NCBI GenBank assembly: GCA_002383605.1 | Contig: DFYK01000092.1 | Coordinates: 1,610-22,805, forward strand | From: Proteiniphilum sp. UBA4084 | GTDB lineage: Bacteria; Bacteroidota; Bacteroidia; Bacteroidales; Dysgonomonadaceae | DNA length: 21,196 nt | Direction: 5' to 3' | Shown: positions 1-6,958 of the stretch, one piece after another | Position numbering within the stretch: position 1 is the stretch's first letter | How the letters are laid out: every line of letters begins with the position of its first letter | Made by a program: the position numbers and the translations under genes | The notes under the pieces: generated by a model | What the model saw: only the letters and a program-made list of their open reading frames with translations | What the model was told of the DNA's origin: nothing | The model's database searches: none

Positions 1-1556
1 AAGGCATGGAGATACTGACAGACAGTCCCCGTGCCATGGAGGCACGGAAGCTGAACGTGGAGCTGCTACTGGCCAATCACCCGCAGGATTGTTTGATTTG
101 TGATCGGAACGGAAACTGTGAACTGCAGCAGCTGACCTTCGTGCTGGGGATCAACTCGAGGCGTTTTGAGCGAACCCGGAAAGAAGCATATGTCAAAGAT
201 GATTCCTCTCCTTCTTTGGTTCGTGATCCGGAAAAATGTATCCTCTGCGGGCGATGTGTCGCTGTCTGCAGTGACATGCAGCATGTGAAAGCAATCGATT
301 TCACGGGCCGGGGGCTTAAAACAAAGATATCCACTTTCCTCGACAAAGGTCTGGGCTTTGTGGCCTGCACAAACTGCGGCCAGTGTGCGCTGGTGTGTCC
401 TACCGGAGCCATCACGGAAAAAAGCGCAGTCGGCGAAGTGAGAAAAGCTTTGCAGGATCCGGGAAAAGTGGTTCTGGTGCAAACTGCACCTGCTGTGCGT
501 GTGGGTATCGGAGAGGCGATGGGTATGCCTTATGGAAGCCTTGTGACGGGGCAGATGGTCGCAGGGTTAAGACGTCTTGGCTTTTCGAAGGTTTTCGACA
601 CCGATTTTGCGGCGGACCTCACCATTGTGGAAGAAGGAAACGAGTTGCTTCATCGCATGAAAAACGGCGGGACATTGCCGATGATCACCTCCTGTTCTCC
701 GGGGTGGATCAAATTTATCGAGCATTTTTATCCCGAACAGCTGGCGCATTTGTCCAGCTGTAAATCGCCGCAACAGATGTTTGGTGCGGTTGCCAAGACC
801 TATTATGCCGAAAAAACGGGCATAGACCCCCGAAATATCGTGGTGGTATCTGTCATGCCCTGCACCGCAAAGAAATATGAAGCCCAAAGACCCGAAATGG
901 ATGGTGCATTCCATTACTGGAAAGAGAAGATGAATCTTACAGAAGAGGAACATTTTTTTGATGTGGATTATGCACTTACCACCCGGGAACTGGCACGTAT
1001 GTTTCGCGAATCCGGTATCGAATTCGCACAACTGCCGGAAGAGGATTACGACAATCCGCTGGGTGAATCGTCCGGTGCGGGAGTGATATTTGGCTCCACA
1101 GGCGGTGTGATGGAGGCAGCACTGCGAACAGCTTATGAACTTTATACCGGAAAACGGCTGGAAAATATCAACTTCAACGCTGTGCGCGGCATGCAGGGTA
1201 TAAAAGAAGCCGATATCAGTCTGAACGGAACCATATTAAAGGTGGCGGTTGCGCACACCTTGAAAAATGCGGCTGTCCTGCTCGATCAGATAAAAGCAGG
1301 CACATCCCCGTATGCCTTCATCGAGGTGATGACATGCCCGGGAGGTTGTCTGGGAGGGGGAGGACAACCCATACCGACCAACGCAGAGATTCGCGAAAAA
1401 AGAGCGGCATCCATCTACCGGGAAGATGAACGAAAGACGATACGCAAATCACACGAAAACCCGGAGATAGTAAGTCTGTATGAGGATTTTCTCATAGAAC
1501 CTCTGGGGGAGAAATCACACCATCTGTTGCATACCTACTATGTGGAAAGAGAATAA
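1..1556 (+). CDS. hydA: [FeFe] hydrogenase catalytic subunit (5' end outside window)
   Basis: This is the catalytic subunit of a multi-cluster [FeFe] hydrogenase, which interconverts protons and H2 in the cytoplasm. Numbering residues from the ATG at position 6, a His-Cys3 cluster site lies at H25/C29/C32/C38. Two 4Fe-4S ferredoxin motifs lie at C78-C88 and C121-C131. The three H-cluster signatures are TSCSPGW (228-234), MPCTAKK (284-290) and EVMTCPGGCLGGGGQP (440-455). The C-terminal small-subunit-like tail ends with LLHTYY. The frame is open to the left edge, and the ATG at 6 sits inside the junction that normally follows an N-terminal 2Fe-2S domain, so the true start is upstream and ATG 6 is probably internal. 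The layout resembles NAD(P)-linked or electron-bifurcating HydA; partner flavoprotein and NuoE-like subunits would be expected upstream but cannot be seen. The stop lies 19 bp inside the convergent hydE gene. Confidence 0.95.
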   Translation, partial: GMEILTDSPRAMEARKLNVELLLANHPQDCLICDRNGNCELQQLTFVLGINSRRFERTRKEAYVKDDSSPSLVRDPEKCILCGRCVAVCSDMQHVKAIDFTGRGLKTKISTFLDKGLGFVACTNCGQCALVCPTGAITEKSAVGEVRKALQDPGKVVLVQTAPAVRVGIGEAMGMPYGSLVTGQMVAGLRRLGFSKVFDTDFAADLTIVEEGNELLHRMKNGGTLPMITSCSPGWIKFIEHFYPEQLAHLSSCKSPQQMFGAVAKTYYAEKTGIDPRNIVVVSVMPCTAKKYEAQRPEMDGAFHYWKEKMNLTEEEHFFDVDYALTTRELARMFRESGIEFAQLPEEDYDNPLGESSGAGVIFGSTGGVMEAALRTAYELYTGKRLENINFNAVRGMQGIKEADISLNGTILKVAVAHTLKNAAVLLDQIKAGTSPYAFIEVMTCPGGCLGGGGQPIPTNAEIREKRAASIYREDERKTIRKSHENPEIVSLYEDFLIEPLGEKSHHLLHTYYVERE

Positions 1557-2611
1557 AAATGGAGCGAATTTCCCTGCCTGAAAAAACCAATTTCGTGATC
1601 TATGGCCCGCAGGCGTTGTTCCAATGCGGCGAGTTCATCGTCGTCACTTTGGGAGGCAACGGGCTTGTTGTTGTATAAAAAGTAGTCGTCGCGATATTGT
1701 TTCGGGGTGATGTTCGGCATCAGCACATTGGCTCCTGCCAGGATGGCTTGTTCACGCCCCTCTTTATGGATAACCTGCAGCGCGGTTGTGGCTGCAATGT
1801 TGATGTCCGGCATCAGGATGCGCAGCAGTGAAACCATCTTCAGGCTCAGGCTGAACCTCTCTGTAAGAGATGGAAGCTGTTTCCTGAATGCAAATAGTGG
1901 TGTGTTGGTGTGTTCAATATAGGGTCCCATGCCGCACATATCGATGTCGAACCGCTTCATGAAGAGCAGGTCATCCGCCAGCATCTCCTTTGTCTGAAAG
2001 GGCAACCCGATCATGACTCCCGTGCCCAGCTGATAACCTGTTTTTCGGAGCGACTCAAGTGCTTTTAACCGTTTGTGGTAACTGTGCATCCCGTTGTCGG
2101 GGTGCAATCTTTTGTATAACGTTTCCGATGAGGTTTCTATGCGCAGCAGATAGCGGTCGGCGCCGCTTTCGAACCAACGGCGGTAAGTCTCTTCCGACTG
2201 TTCGCCGCAGGAGAGCGTGATGCCGATCTCCCCGTTGGTCACTCTCTTGGAATCCAACACTATTTTGTTGATTTTTTGGGTAAAATCTTTCGAAGAGTTT
2301 TCTCCCGACTGTATCGCCACCGAACCGTATCCTTTCTCATGGGCCTGTGTCACTGCCTGCATCACTTCATCATGGCTGAGGCTGTAGCGGACTGCTTTTT
2401 TGTTCGAACATCTGATGCCGCAATAGTAACAATCTTTTTCACACACGTTGGAAAGTTCGATCAGTCCGCGCAGCCAAACCGTATTACCTGTCTGTTGCCG
2501 TTTTATTTTTGCAGCATGATCAAACAATTGTTGCCGGTCATCGCCAACAAGGGAGAGCAATGTGACGATCTCCTCTTTCGACAGTTTACTTTTTTGAAGT
2601 ACCTCTAACAT
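1538..2611 (-). CDS. hydE: [FeFe] hydrogenase H-cluster maturase HydE (radical SAM)
   Basis: HydE is a radical SAM enzyme that helps build the 2Fe subcluster of the [FeFe] hydrogenase active site. From the ATG at 2611 the protein has 357 residues, close to the family's usual length. The radical SAM CxxxCxxC motif is C57/C61/C64, in the context LSNVCEKDCYYCG. Family-typical segments follow: GADRYLLRIETS, a GVMIGLPFQT turn, and the late NVLMPNITP segment. An in-frame ATG at 2674 would add 21 residues but would overlap hydF by 53 bp and give an extension I do not recognise from the family. The 2611 start leaves a 10-bp gap after the hydF stop and is preferred. It is the last gene of the hydG-hydF-hydE operon, and its final 19 bp overlap the end of the convergent hydrogenase gene. 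Confidence 0.93.
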   Translation of the reverse strand: MLEVLQKSKLSKEEIVTLLSLVGDDRQQLFDHAAKIKRQQTGNTVWLRGLIELSNVCEKDCYYCGIRCSNKKAVRYSLSHDEVMQAVTQAHEKGYGSVAIQSGENSSKDFTQKINKIVLDSKRVTNGEIGITLSCGEQSEETYRRWFESGADRYLLRIETSSETLYKRLHPDNGMHSYHKRLKALESLRKTGYQLGTGVMIGLPFQTKEMLADDLLFMKRFDIDMCGMGPYIEHTNTPLFAFRKQLPSLTERFSLSLKMVSLLRILMPDINIAATTALQVIHKEGREQAILAGANVLMPNITPKQYRDDYFLYNNKPVASQSDDDELAALEQRLRAIDHEIGFFRQGNSLHFYSLST

Positions 2612-2621
2612 AGGCTGACTT

Positions 2622-3824
2622 TTATTTACCCGCCTTTTTACCGAAGACGCCGGTTGCTCTTTCGAAAATTCCATGCAGATATGCCAATGCCATTCCGTAG
2701 TTGGTTACCGGTACCCCCGCTTCGATGAACGGGTTCAGCCGGTTGATCATCTGCTTTCGTGAAATCATGCAACCACCGCATTGGATGACAAGGGAGAAGT
2801 CGCCTGCGTTCAGCGGAAGTTTCGAGAGTCCTGAAATCACGGTGAAATGCAGTTCTTTTTTTGTAAACTGTTGTAGCAGCTTCGGTATCTTTACCCTTCC
2901 GATGTCCTCACAGCTGGTTTGGTGTGTACAGCTCTCCAGGATAAGCACGGAATCTCCCTCTTGAAGTTTTGCAATGTGTGGAGTACCTTTCAGGAAAACA
3001 TCAAAATTACCTTTCAGCCGTGCAAAAAGAATGCTGAAGCTCGTGAGTGGAATTTCGTCCGGAAGTGTCTCTGCCACAGTCCCAAATACGGAGCTGTCGG
3101 TAATTGCCAATGCCGGGGTGATGCCCAGCTTTAAAAAGTCGGTGAGTTCACTCTCGGTCACCACTACGGCAATGCATCTGTTGTCCAGTGCATCGCGGAT
3201 GGCCTGGTTTTGTGGCAGGATCAACCGTCCTTCCGGTGCTTCGCTGTCTATGGGCGTGATGAACAACACCACATCTCCGGGTTTTACCAGGTCACCGATC
3301 AATGAACTTTTCTGAAAGGCTGTTTCCGGTACGATCTGCTTTAATGCGGAAATCAATCGCTCCTTGTCTGCCGGGTTGATTGTGCTGAAGTCGACGATTT
3401 CTGCCGCGGAGTATTGTTTGATGATGCTTCTGGTAATCGCAGCTATTTTGTCGATGTCACTTTTGTTGTGTGCAATGAGGTAAGGAACTTCATTCTTTCG
3501 GAACTGTTCAATCAGTCGCACCTCATAATCGCCAAACTGATTACCTGCAATCAGCAAGATGGCACAATCGACCCGACGGATCATTTCCTGCGATTTCTGA
3601 ATCTTCTTTGTGCCAATTTCACCCAGGTCGTCAATCCCGGCAGTGTCTATCAGGATGGCCGGGCCAATGTCAAATATCTCCACCGACTTCTTTACAGGAT
3701 CGGTCGTCGTTCCCGGAACGCCGGAGACAATGGAGATGTCCTGCCCGGTAATCATGTTGATCAACGAACTCTTTCCGGTATTTCTCCGACCGAATATGCC
3801 GATATGCAGGTTGTTTACACTCAT
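2622..3824 (-). CDS. hydF: [FeFe] hydrogenase maturation GTPase HydF
   Basis: HydF is the scaffold GTPase on which the 2Fe subcluster is assembled and from which it passes to apo-hydrogenase. From the ATG at 3824 it has 400 residues. The N-terminal G domain shows a P-loop GRRNTGKS (12-19), a switch GTTTDP (38-43), DTAG (60-63) and NKSD (120-123). The C-terminal cluster-binding domain carries C299-T-H301, then 46 residues, then Q348-C349-G-G-C352. This matches the family pattern CxH-x(46-53)-HCxxC except that Gln replaces the second His. A TTG two codons upstream (3830) is a possible but less likely start. No clear Shine-Dalgarno is visible. It lies between hydG (92-bp gap holding short repeats) and hydE (10-bp gap), fitting one maturase operon. 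Confidence 0.94.
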   Translation of the reverse strand: MSVNNLHIGIFGRRNTGKSSLINMITGQDISIVSGVPGTTTDPVKKSVEIFDIGPAILIDTAGIDDLGEIGTKKIQKSQEMIRRVDCAILLIAGNQFGDYEVRLIEQFRKNEVPYLIAHNKSDIDKIAAITRSIIKQYSAAEIVDFSTINPADKERLISALKQIVPETAFQKSSLIGDLVKPGDVVLFITPIDSEAPEGRLILPQNQAIRDALDNRCIAVVVTESELTDFLKLGITPALAITDSSVFGTVAETLPDEIPLTSFSILFARLKGNFDVFLKGTPHIAKLQEGDSVLILESCTHQTSCEDIGRVKIPKLLQQFTKKELHFTVISGLSKLPLNAGDFSLVIQCGGCMISRKQMINRLNPFIEAGVPVTNYGMALAYLHGIFERATGVFGKKAGK

Positions 3825-3834
3825 ATACAAATAA

Positions 3835-3918
3835 AGCGGTCAGCTATCAGCAGTCAGCTTTTGATGAGCAGGCTTTATACATTCTGCGGTTTGCAAGATT
3901 AGTTTTCAGCGGTCAGCT
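3835..3918. repeat. Interrupted 7-bp tandem repeats (NTCAGCN) between hydF and hydG
   Basis: Read on the + strand, heptamers GTCAGCT, ATCAGCA and GTCAGCT run in tandem at 3839-3859. TTCAGCG and GTCAGCT run at 3905-3918, touching the hydG stop codon. The 12-mer AGCGGTCAGCTA occurs exactly at 3835-3846 and 3908-3919. The stretch between the clusters shows no further repeat. I see no coding signal, and the function is unknown. Confidence 0.7.
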
Positions 3919-5338
3919 AAAAATACAGATCCCTTTCCCCGTCTTTTATTTTTACGATCCTTTGACGTACTTCTTTTTGCACCTTTTTATTGAGGCCGTC
4001 CATATTTTTCTCTATTACTTTCCATCCCTCTTCCGCCGTTCTTTCAGGAGCATAGTCTACCAGGTATTCTGCCAATGTGAGGATGGCGTTGGGAGTACAG
4101 AACCGTTTGATAAAACCGGGTACCGAGAACTCCATGAAATGTTCGCCGGTCCTCCCGAGACGGTAACAGGCTGTGCAAAACGATGGGAGCATATCCTGCG
4201 TGAGTAGTTCGTCAATGATCTCGTTCAGCGAACGGTCGTCATTAATTCGGAATTGTCCCCTGTTCAGATCATGATCTTTTTCTTCGGTCACATAGCTGCC
4301 CAGCTCTATTTTGGTTCCGCCATCAATCTGTGATATGCCAAACTGTATCAGTTCATTACGTAGCGCGGCCGGCTCGCGTGCCGTGAGTATCATGCCTGTA
4401 TATGGCACAGCCAGCCGGAGAATAGCTACAAGCCGGGAGAAGTCTTCATCTGAAACAAAATACTGGCTGCCCATTTGCAGCATCGACGCATCTTTAACCC
4501 TGGGAAATGAGATGGTGTGGGGTCCCACGTTGTAACATGCTTCCAGATGGTTGGTGTGGCGTACCAGTCCCATCACCTCAAAGCGCCAGTCATACAACCC
4601 GAGTAACGCTCCAATGCCCACGTCGTCGATGCCTGCTTCCTGTGCCCTATCGAGCGCCGTCAGCCGATAGTCGAAGTCGGCTTTTTTCCCCCGAAGATGG
4701 TATGTTTTATATGCCTCACGATGATAGGTCTCCTGGAACACCTGATAAGTGCCTATGCCTGCTGCTTTCACAGTACGGAAACCTTCAATATCCAATGGCG
4801 CCGCGTTGATATTGACACGACGAATTTCGCCGTTTCCCTTTTTTACGCGGTAGGCTGTCTTTATGGTATCAGCTATGAAATCAGGGCTGTATTGTGCATG
4901 CTCCCCATATACCAGGATCAAACGTTTCTGTCCGCTATCCTCCAAAGCTTCTATCTCTTTTACCAGTTCATCGTCGTTGAGCGTTTTGCGTACCTGTTGG
5001 CTGTTTGTAACCCTAAATCCACAGTAGGTGCAGTTGTTTGAGCATTTGTTCCCTATATAAAGCGGAGCAAAAAGGACAATCCGGTTTCCATATATCCTCA
5101 TTTTTAGCTCTCTGGCACCCTCCTTGATGCGTTGCACCGATTCTTTGTCTGTTGCATTGATCAGGGTTGCCGTCTCTTCGAGGTTTAATCTGTTTTTGGC
5201 CAGTGATTTTTTAATAATTGTGCTTACTTTCTCAGGAGTGGGTACTGTATGATGCAAATACCCCCAGATCTCATCCGTATCGATAAACGGCTGCATGGAT
5301 ACATCGGGAAGTCGGTATGTCTCAGGTTGGAATTGCAT
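3917..5338 (-). CDS. hydG: [FeFe] hydrogenase maturase HydG (tyrosine lyase, radical SAM)
   Basis: HydG cleaves tyrosine to p-cresol and supplies the CO and cyanide ligands of the H-cluster, via an Fe(CO)x(CN) synthon. The 473-residue length is normal. The radical SAM motif is C99-S-N-N-C103-T-Y-C106, preceded by FAPLYIGNK. The C-terminal auxiliary-cluster motif CX2CX22C is complete at C388, C391 and C414, which separates HydG from the related tyrosine lyase ThiH. The ATG at 5338 follows a promoter-like sequence with a leader of only about 18 nt. It is the first gene of the hydG-hydF-hydE operon and diverges from dapA. Nothing looks truncated or degenerate, so the full maturation machinery appears functional. 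Confidence 0.96.
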   Translation of the reverse strand: MQFQPETYRLPDVSMQPFIDTDEIWGYLHHTVPTPEKVSTIIKKSLAKNRLNLEETATLINATDKESVQRIKEGARELKMRIYGNRIVLFAPLYIGNKCSNNCTYCGFRVTNSQQVRKTLNDDELVKEIEALEDSGQKRLILVYGEHAQYSPDFIADTIKTAYRVKKGNGEIRRVNINAAPLDIEGFRTVKAAGIGTYQVFQETYHREAYKTYHLRGKKADFDYRLTALDRAQEAGIDDVGIGALLGLYDWRFEVMGLVRHTNHLEACYNVGPHTISFPRVKDASMLQMGSQYFVSDEDFSRLVAILRLAVPYTGMILTAREPAALRNELIQFGISQIDGGTKIELGSYVTEEKDHDLNRGQFRINDDRSLNEIIDELLTQDMLPSFCTACYRLGRTGEHFMEFSVPGFIKRFCTPNAILTLAEYLVDYAPERTAEEGWKVIEKNMDGLNKKVQKEVRQRIVKIKDGERDLYF

Positions 5339-5362
5339 AGCAATAAGCAGCTAAAATATTTA

Positions 5363-5394
5363 CAAAGATATGATTTATTCACGATGTATGCAAT
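5363..5394 (-). promoter_or_regulatory. Bacteroides-type promoter for hydGFE
   Basis: On the - strand there is ATTG (5394-5391), 20 bp, then TATCTTTG (5370-5363). This fits the Bacteroidota -33/-7 consensus, TTTG-like box and TAnnTTTG. Transcription would begin near 5356, leaving about 18 nt before the hydG ATG. The call rests on motif and position only. Confidence 0.55.
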
Positions 5395-5491
5395 CAGATT
5401 TCAGGCGAGTATTTTTTTGGGTTACAACTTTGAACAGGGTAGCAATCTCTTGGAAAGTGATGGCGGGGATATCTGTTTTTTTATATAGATA

Positions 5492-5523
5492 TTGGTGTGC
5501 TTTTTGAAAAATATGTACCTTTG
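5492..5523 (+). promoter_or_regulatory. Bacteroides-type promoter for dapA
   Basis: TTGG (5492-5495) is followed after 20 bp by TACCTTTG (5516-5523), an exact match to TAnnTTTG. The predicted start near 5529-5531 gives a leader of about 62 nt. It diverges from the hydG promoter about 100 bp away. Confidence 0.55.
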
Positions 5524-5528
5524 CCTTT

Positions 5529-5561
5529 CGGAAACATTTTAAGGCTAAAATGTGGATTCCG
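5529..5561 (+). other. Hairpin at the predicted 5' end of the dapA mRNA
   Basis: CGGAA-ACATTTT (5529-5540) pairs with AAAATGT (5547-5553) and, after a 3-nt bulge, TTCCG (5557-5561), around the loop AAGGCT. There is no T-run after it, so it is not a terminator. A second AAAATGT at 5567-5573 could compete for the ACATTTT arm. Confidence 0.45.
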
Positions 5562-5592
5562 GAAATAAAATGTAGGAAAAAACAGCCATTTC

Positions 5593-6480
5593 ATGTCAAA
5601 TATTCACTTTCAAGGCTTGGGGGTAGCTTTAATTACTCCTTTCAGGGAGGACGGGTCAATCGATTTTGACGCACTATCCCGGTTATTGGATTTTCAATTG
5701 GAGAATGGTACCGATTATATTGTGGCGTTGGGTACCACAGCCGAAACGCCCACCCTTCATAAAAATGAAAAAGCAGAGATCGTACGGTTTATCGTGGAGA
5801 AAGTGAATGGAAGGAAGCCTGTGGTAATGGGTATTGGCGGAAACAATACGGCTGAATTAGCAGAGGATTTGAGGAAAACCGATTTTAAAGGAATCAGTGC
5901 AATACTTTCGGTAACACCTTATTATAACAAACCGACCCAGGAGGGTCTTTTTCAGCACTATTGCGCACTTTCACAAGCATCTCCGCTGCCCATCATTCTG
6001 TATAATGTGCCGGGAAGAACCGGTGTAAACATGACTGCCGAAACCACCCTGCGCATCGCCCGTACCTGTAAAAATGTGATCGCTGTGAAGGAAGCCTCGG
6101 GCAATCTTGATCAGATAAAAACTATTATCGACGGAGCTCCGCAGGGATTTCAGGTGATCTCGGGTGACGATGCTGTGACTACGGCTGTGATTGAAATGGG
6201 TGGGATTGGCGTGATCTCGGTGTTTGGAAATGCTTTTCCCAAAGAAATGGCCTGGCTTGTACACAGCGCGCTTGAAGGCAATGCTGTGAATGCGCGCAAT
6301 CAGATGGAACAGGATTTCAACCGGCTTTTTCATCTGATCTTCGTGGAAGGCAACCCGGCCGGAGTAAAGTGTATCCTGCATCTCAAAGGAATGGTTAACA
6401 ACCGGCTTCGTCTGCCTCTGGTGCCGGTCAGCGAAAAAACATTGCTGGAGATCAAAGAAGAACTTGCCAGGTTCAACTGA
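5593..6480 (+). CDS. dapA: 4-hydroxy-tetrahydrodipicolinate synthase
   Basis: DapA condenses pyruvate with aspartate semialdehyde, the first committed step toward diaminopimelate and lysine. The 295-residue TIM barrel is full length. The Schiff-base lysine is K166 in VIAVKEASGN, and the catalytic tyrosine is Y137 in YNVPGRTGVN, which also holds the substrate-contacting arginine R142. Also present are the active-site loop GTTAETPTL (GTTGE-like) and the YYNKPTQEGLFQHY segment. It stands alone, with its own promoter and a hairpin terminator after the stop, and is not co-transcribed with the hydrogenase or SusC/D genes. The ATG follows a weakly purine-rich leader (TAGGAAAAAAC), with no strong Shine-Dalgarno at standard spacing. 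Confidence 0.96.
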   Translation: MSNIHFQGLGVALITPFREDGSIDFDALSRLLDFQLENGTDYIVALGTTAETPTLHKNEKAEIVRFIVEKVNGRKPVVMGIGGNNTAELAEDLRKTDFKGISAILSVTPYYNKPTQEGLFQHYCALSQASPLPIILYNVPGRTGVNMTAETTLRIARTCKNVIAVKEASGNLDQIKTIIDGAPQGFQVISGDDAVTTAVIEMGGIGVISVFGNAFPKEMAWLVHSALEGNAVNARNQMEQDFNRLFHLIFVEGNPAGVKCILHLKGMVNNRLRLPLVPVSEKTLLEIKEELARFN

Positions 6481-6506
6481 GTTATTTCCCATACGAACTT
6501 TTTTAT

Positions 6507-6542
6507 ATGCGGGGCACCTGATTTCTTACGGGTGTCCCGCAT
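6507..6542 (+). terminator. Intrinsic terminator after dapA
   Basis: ATGCGGGGCACC (6507-6518) pairs with GGTGTCCCGCAT (6531-6542) over 12 bp with one G-T wobble and a 12-nt loop. The following sequence TATTATTATATC is T-rich but interrupted. It lies 27 bp after the dapA stop. Confidence 0.65.
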
Positions 6543-6626
6543 TATTATTATATCAACGGTTATTTTATATATGTTTTTGTTTACAATAGAGAAGACTGTT
6601 AAATTCTTCTTTTTTTGATATTATTT

Positions 6627-6657
6627 ATTGTAAATTAAAAAAATATTTCTATTTTTG
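6627..6657 (+). promoter_or_regulatory. Bacteroides-type promoter for the susC-susD pair
   Basis: ATTG (6627-6630), 19 bp, then TATTTTTG (6650-6657) fits the -33/-7 pattern in a very AT-rich setting. The start would be near 6664, about 295 nt before the SusC-type gene. Confidence 0.5.
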
Positions 6658-6663
6658 TCTCTC

Positions 6664-6958
6664 TATCGTCAAAAAAAGACAAAATATGGGCAGTGGAACA
6701 GGAGATTCTCAAGTTTGCTTTCGCTTAACAAAAGTTAATCGCATGCGTGGAGCACCTCCGTTTTATTTATGTATTCTTTTCCAAACCTTCATCTTCCTCT
6801 TCTTTTTTATTCGTTCTGCAATCCTTTGTACTTTTTATTCCATCCAGTTTTACCATTCTTCCGTTATAAACAATTTTTGCTTTACACAATTTCTTCGTCG
6901 TTTCGGAGAGAATGATCACATATTGTATTTACTTTAATTTAAATTTAAAAAGTGGAGT
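6664..6958 (+). other. Long non-coding leader of the SusC-type gene
   Basis: No credible gene lies here; the only sizeable open frame (6686-6937) has a low-complexity, phenylalanine-rich translation typical of chance. Structure seen: TTAAC-AAAA-GTTAA (6725-6738), the palindrome CGCATGCG (6740-6747), and GGAG-CAC-CTCC (6749-6759) followed by GTTTTATTT. From about 6778 to 6860 the strand is strongly pyrimidine-rich, and the last 40 nt are AT-rich. The length is more than a simple leader needs and suggests post-transcriptional control, but no known riboswitch was recognised. Confidence 0.4.

Noticed and set aside
567..1031. 154-codon open frame antisense to the hydrogenase gene
   Set aside because: It lies opposite conserved H-cluster codons. 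Its Cys/His-rich look comes from the complement of the real gene.
2612..2674. 21-codon N-terminal extension of HydE from the ATG at 2674
   Set aside because: It would overlap hydF by 53 bp and does not resemble HydE N termini. The ATG at 2611 fits family length and operon spacing.
3835..3919. CRISPR-like or attachment-site repeat between hydF and hydG
   Set aside because: Units are 7 bp, in two small clusters, with no regular spacers, cas genes or integrase nearby.
5249..5488. 79-codon open frame in the hydG-dapA gap
   Set aside because: It begins inside hydG on the opposite strand, runs across the hydG promoter, and has no recognisable features.
5971..6492. 173-codon open frame antisense to dapA
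   Set aside because: It covers the dapA active-site coding region on the other strand and resembles no protein. It is a shadow frame.
6686..6937. 83-codon open frame upstream of the SusC-type gene
   Set aside because: Its translation is low-complexity and rich in Phe/Leu/Ile from a pyrimidine-rich stretch, with no ribosome site or family resemblance. It is better read as a leader.
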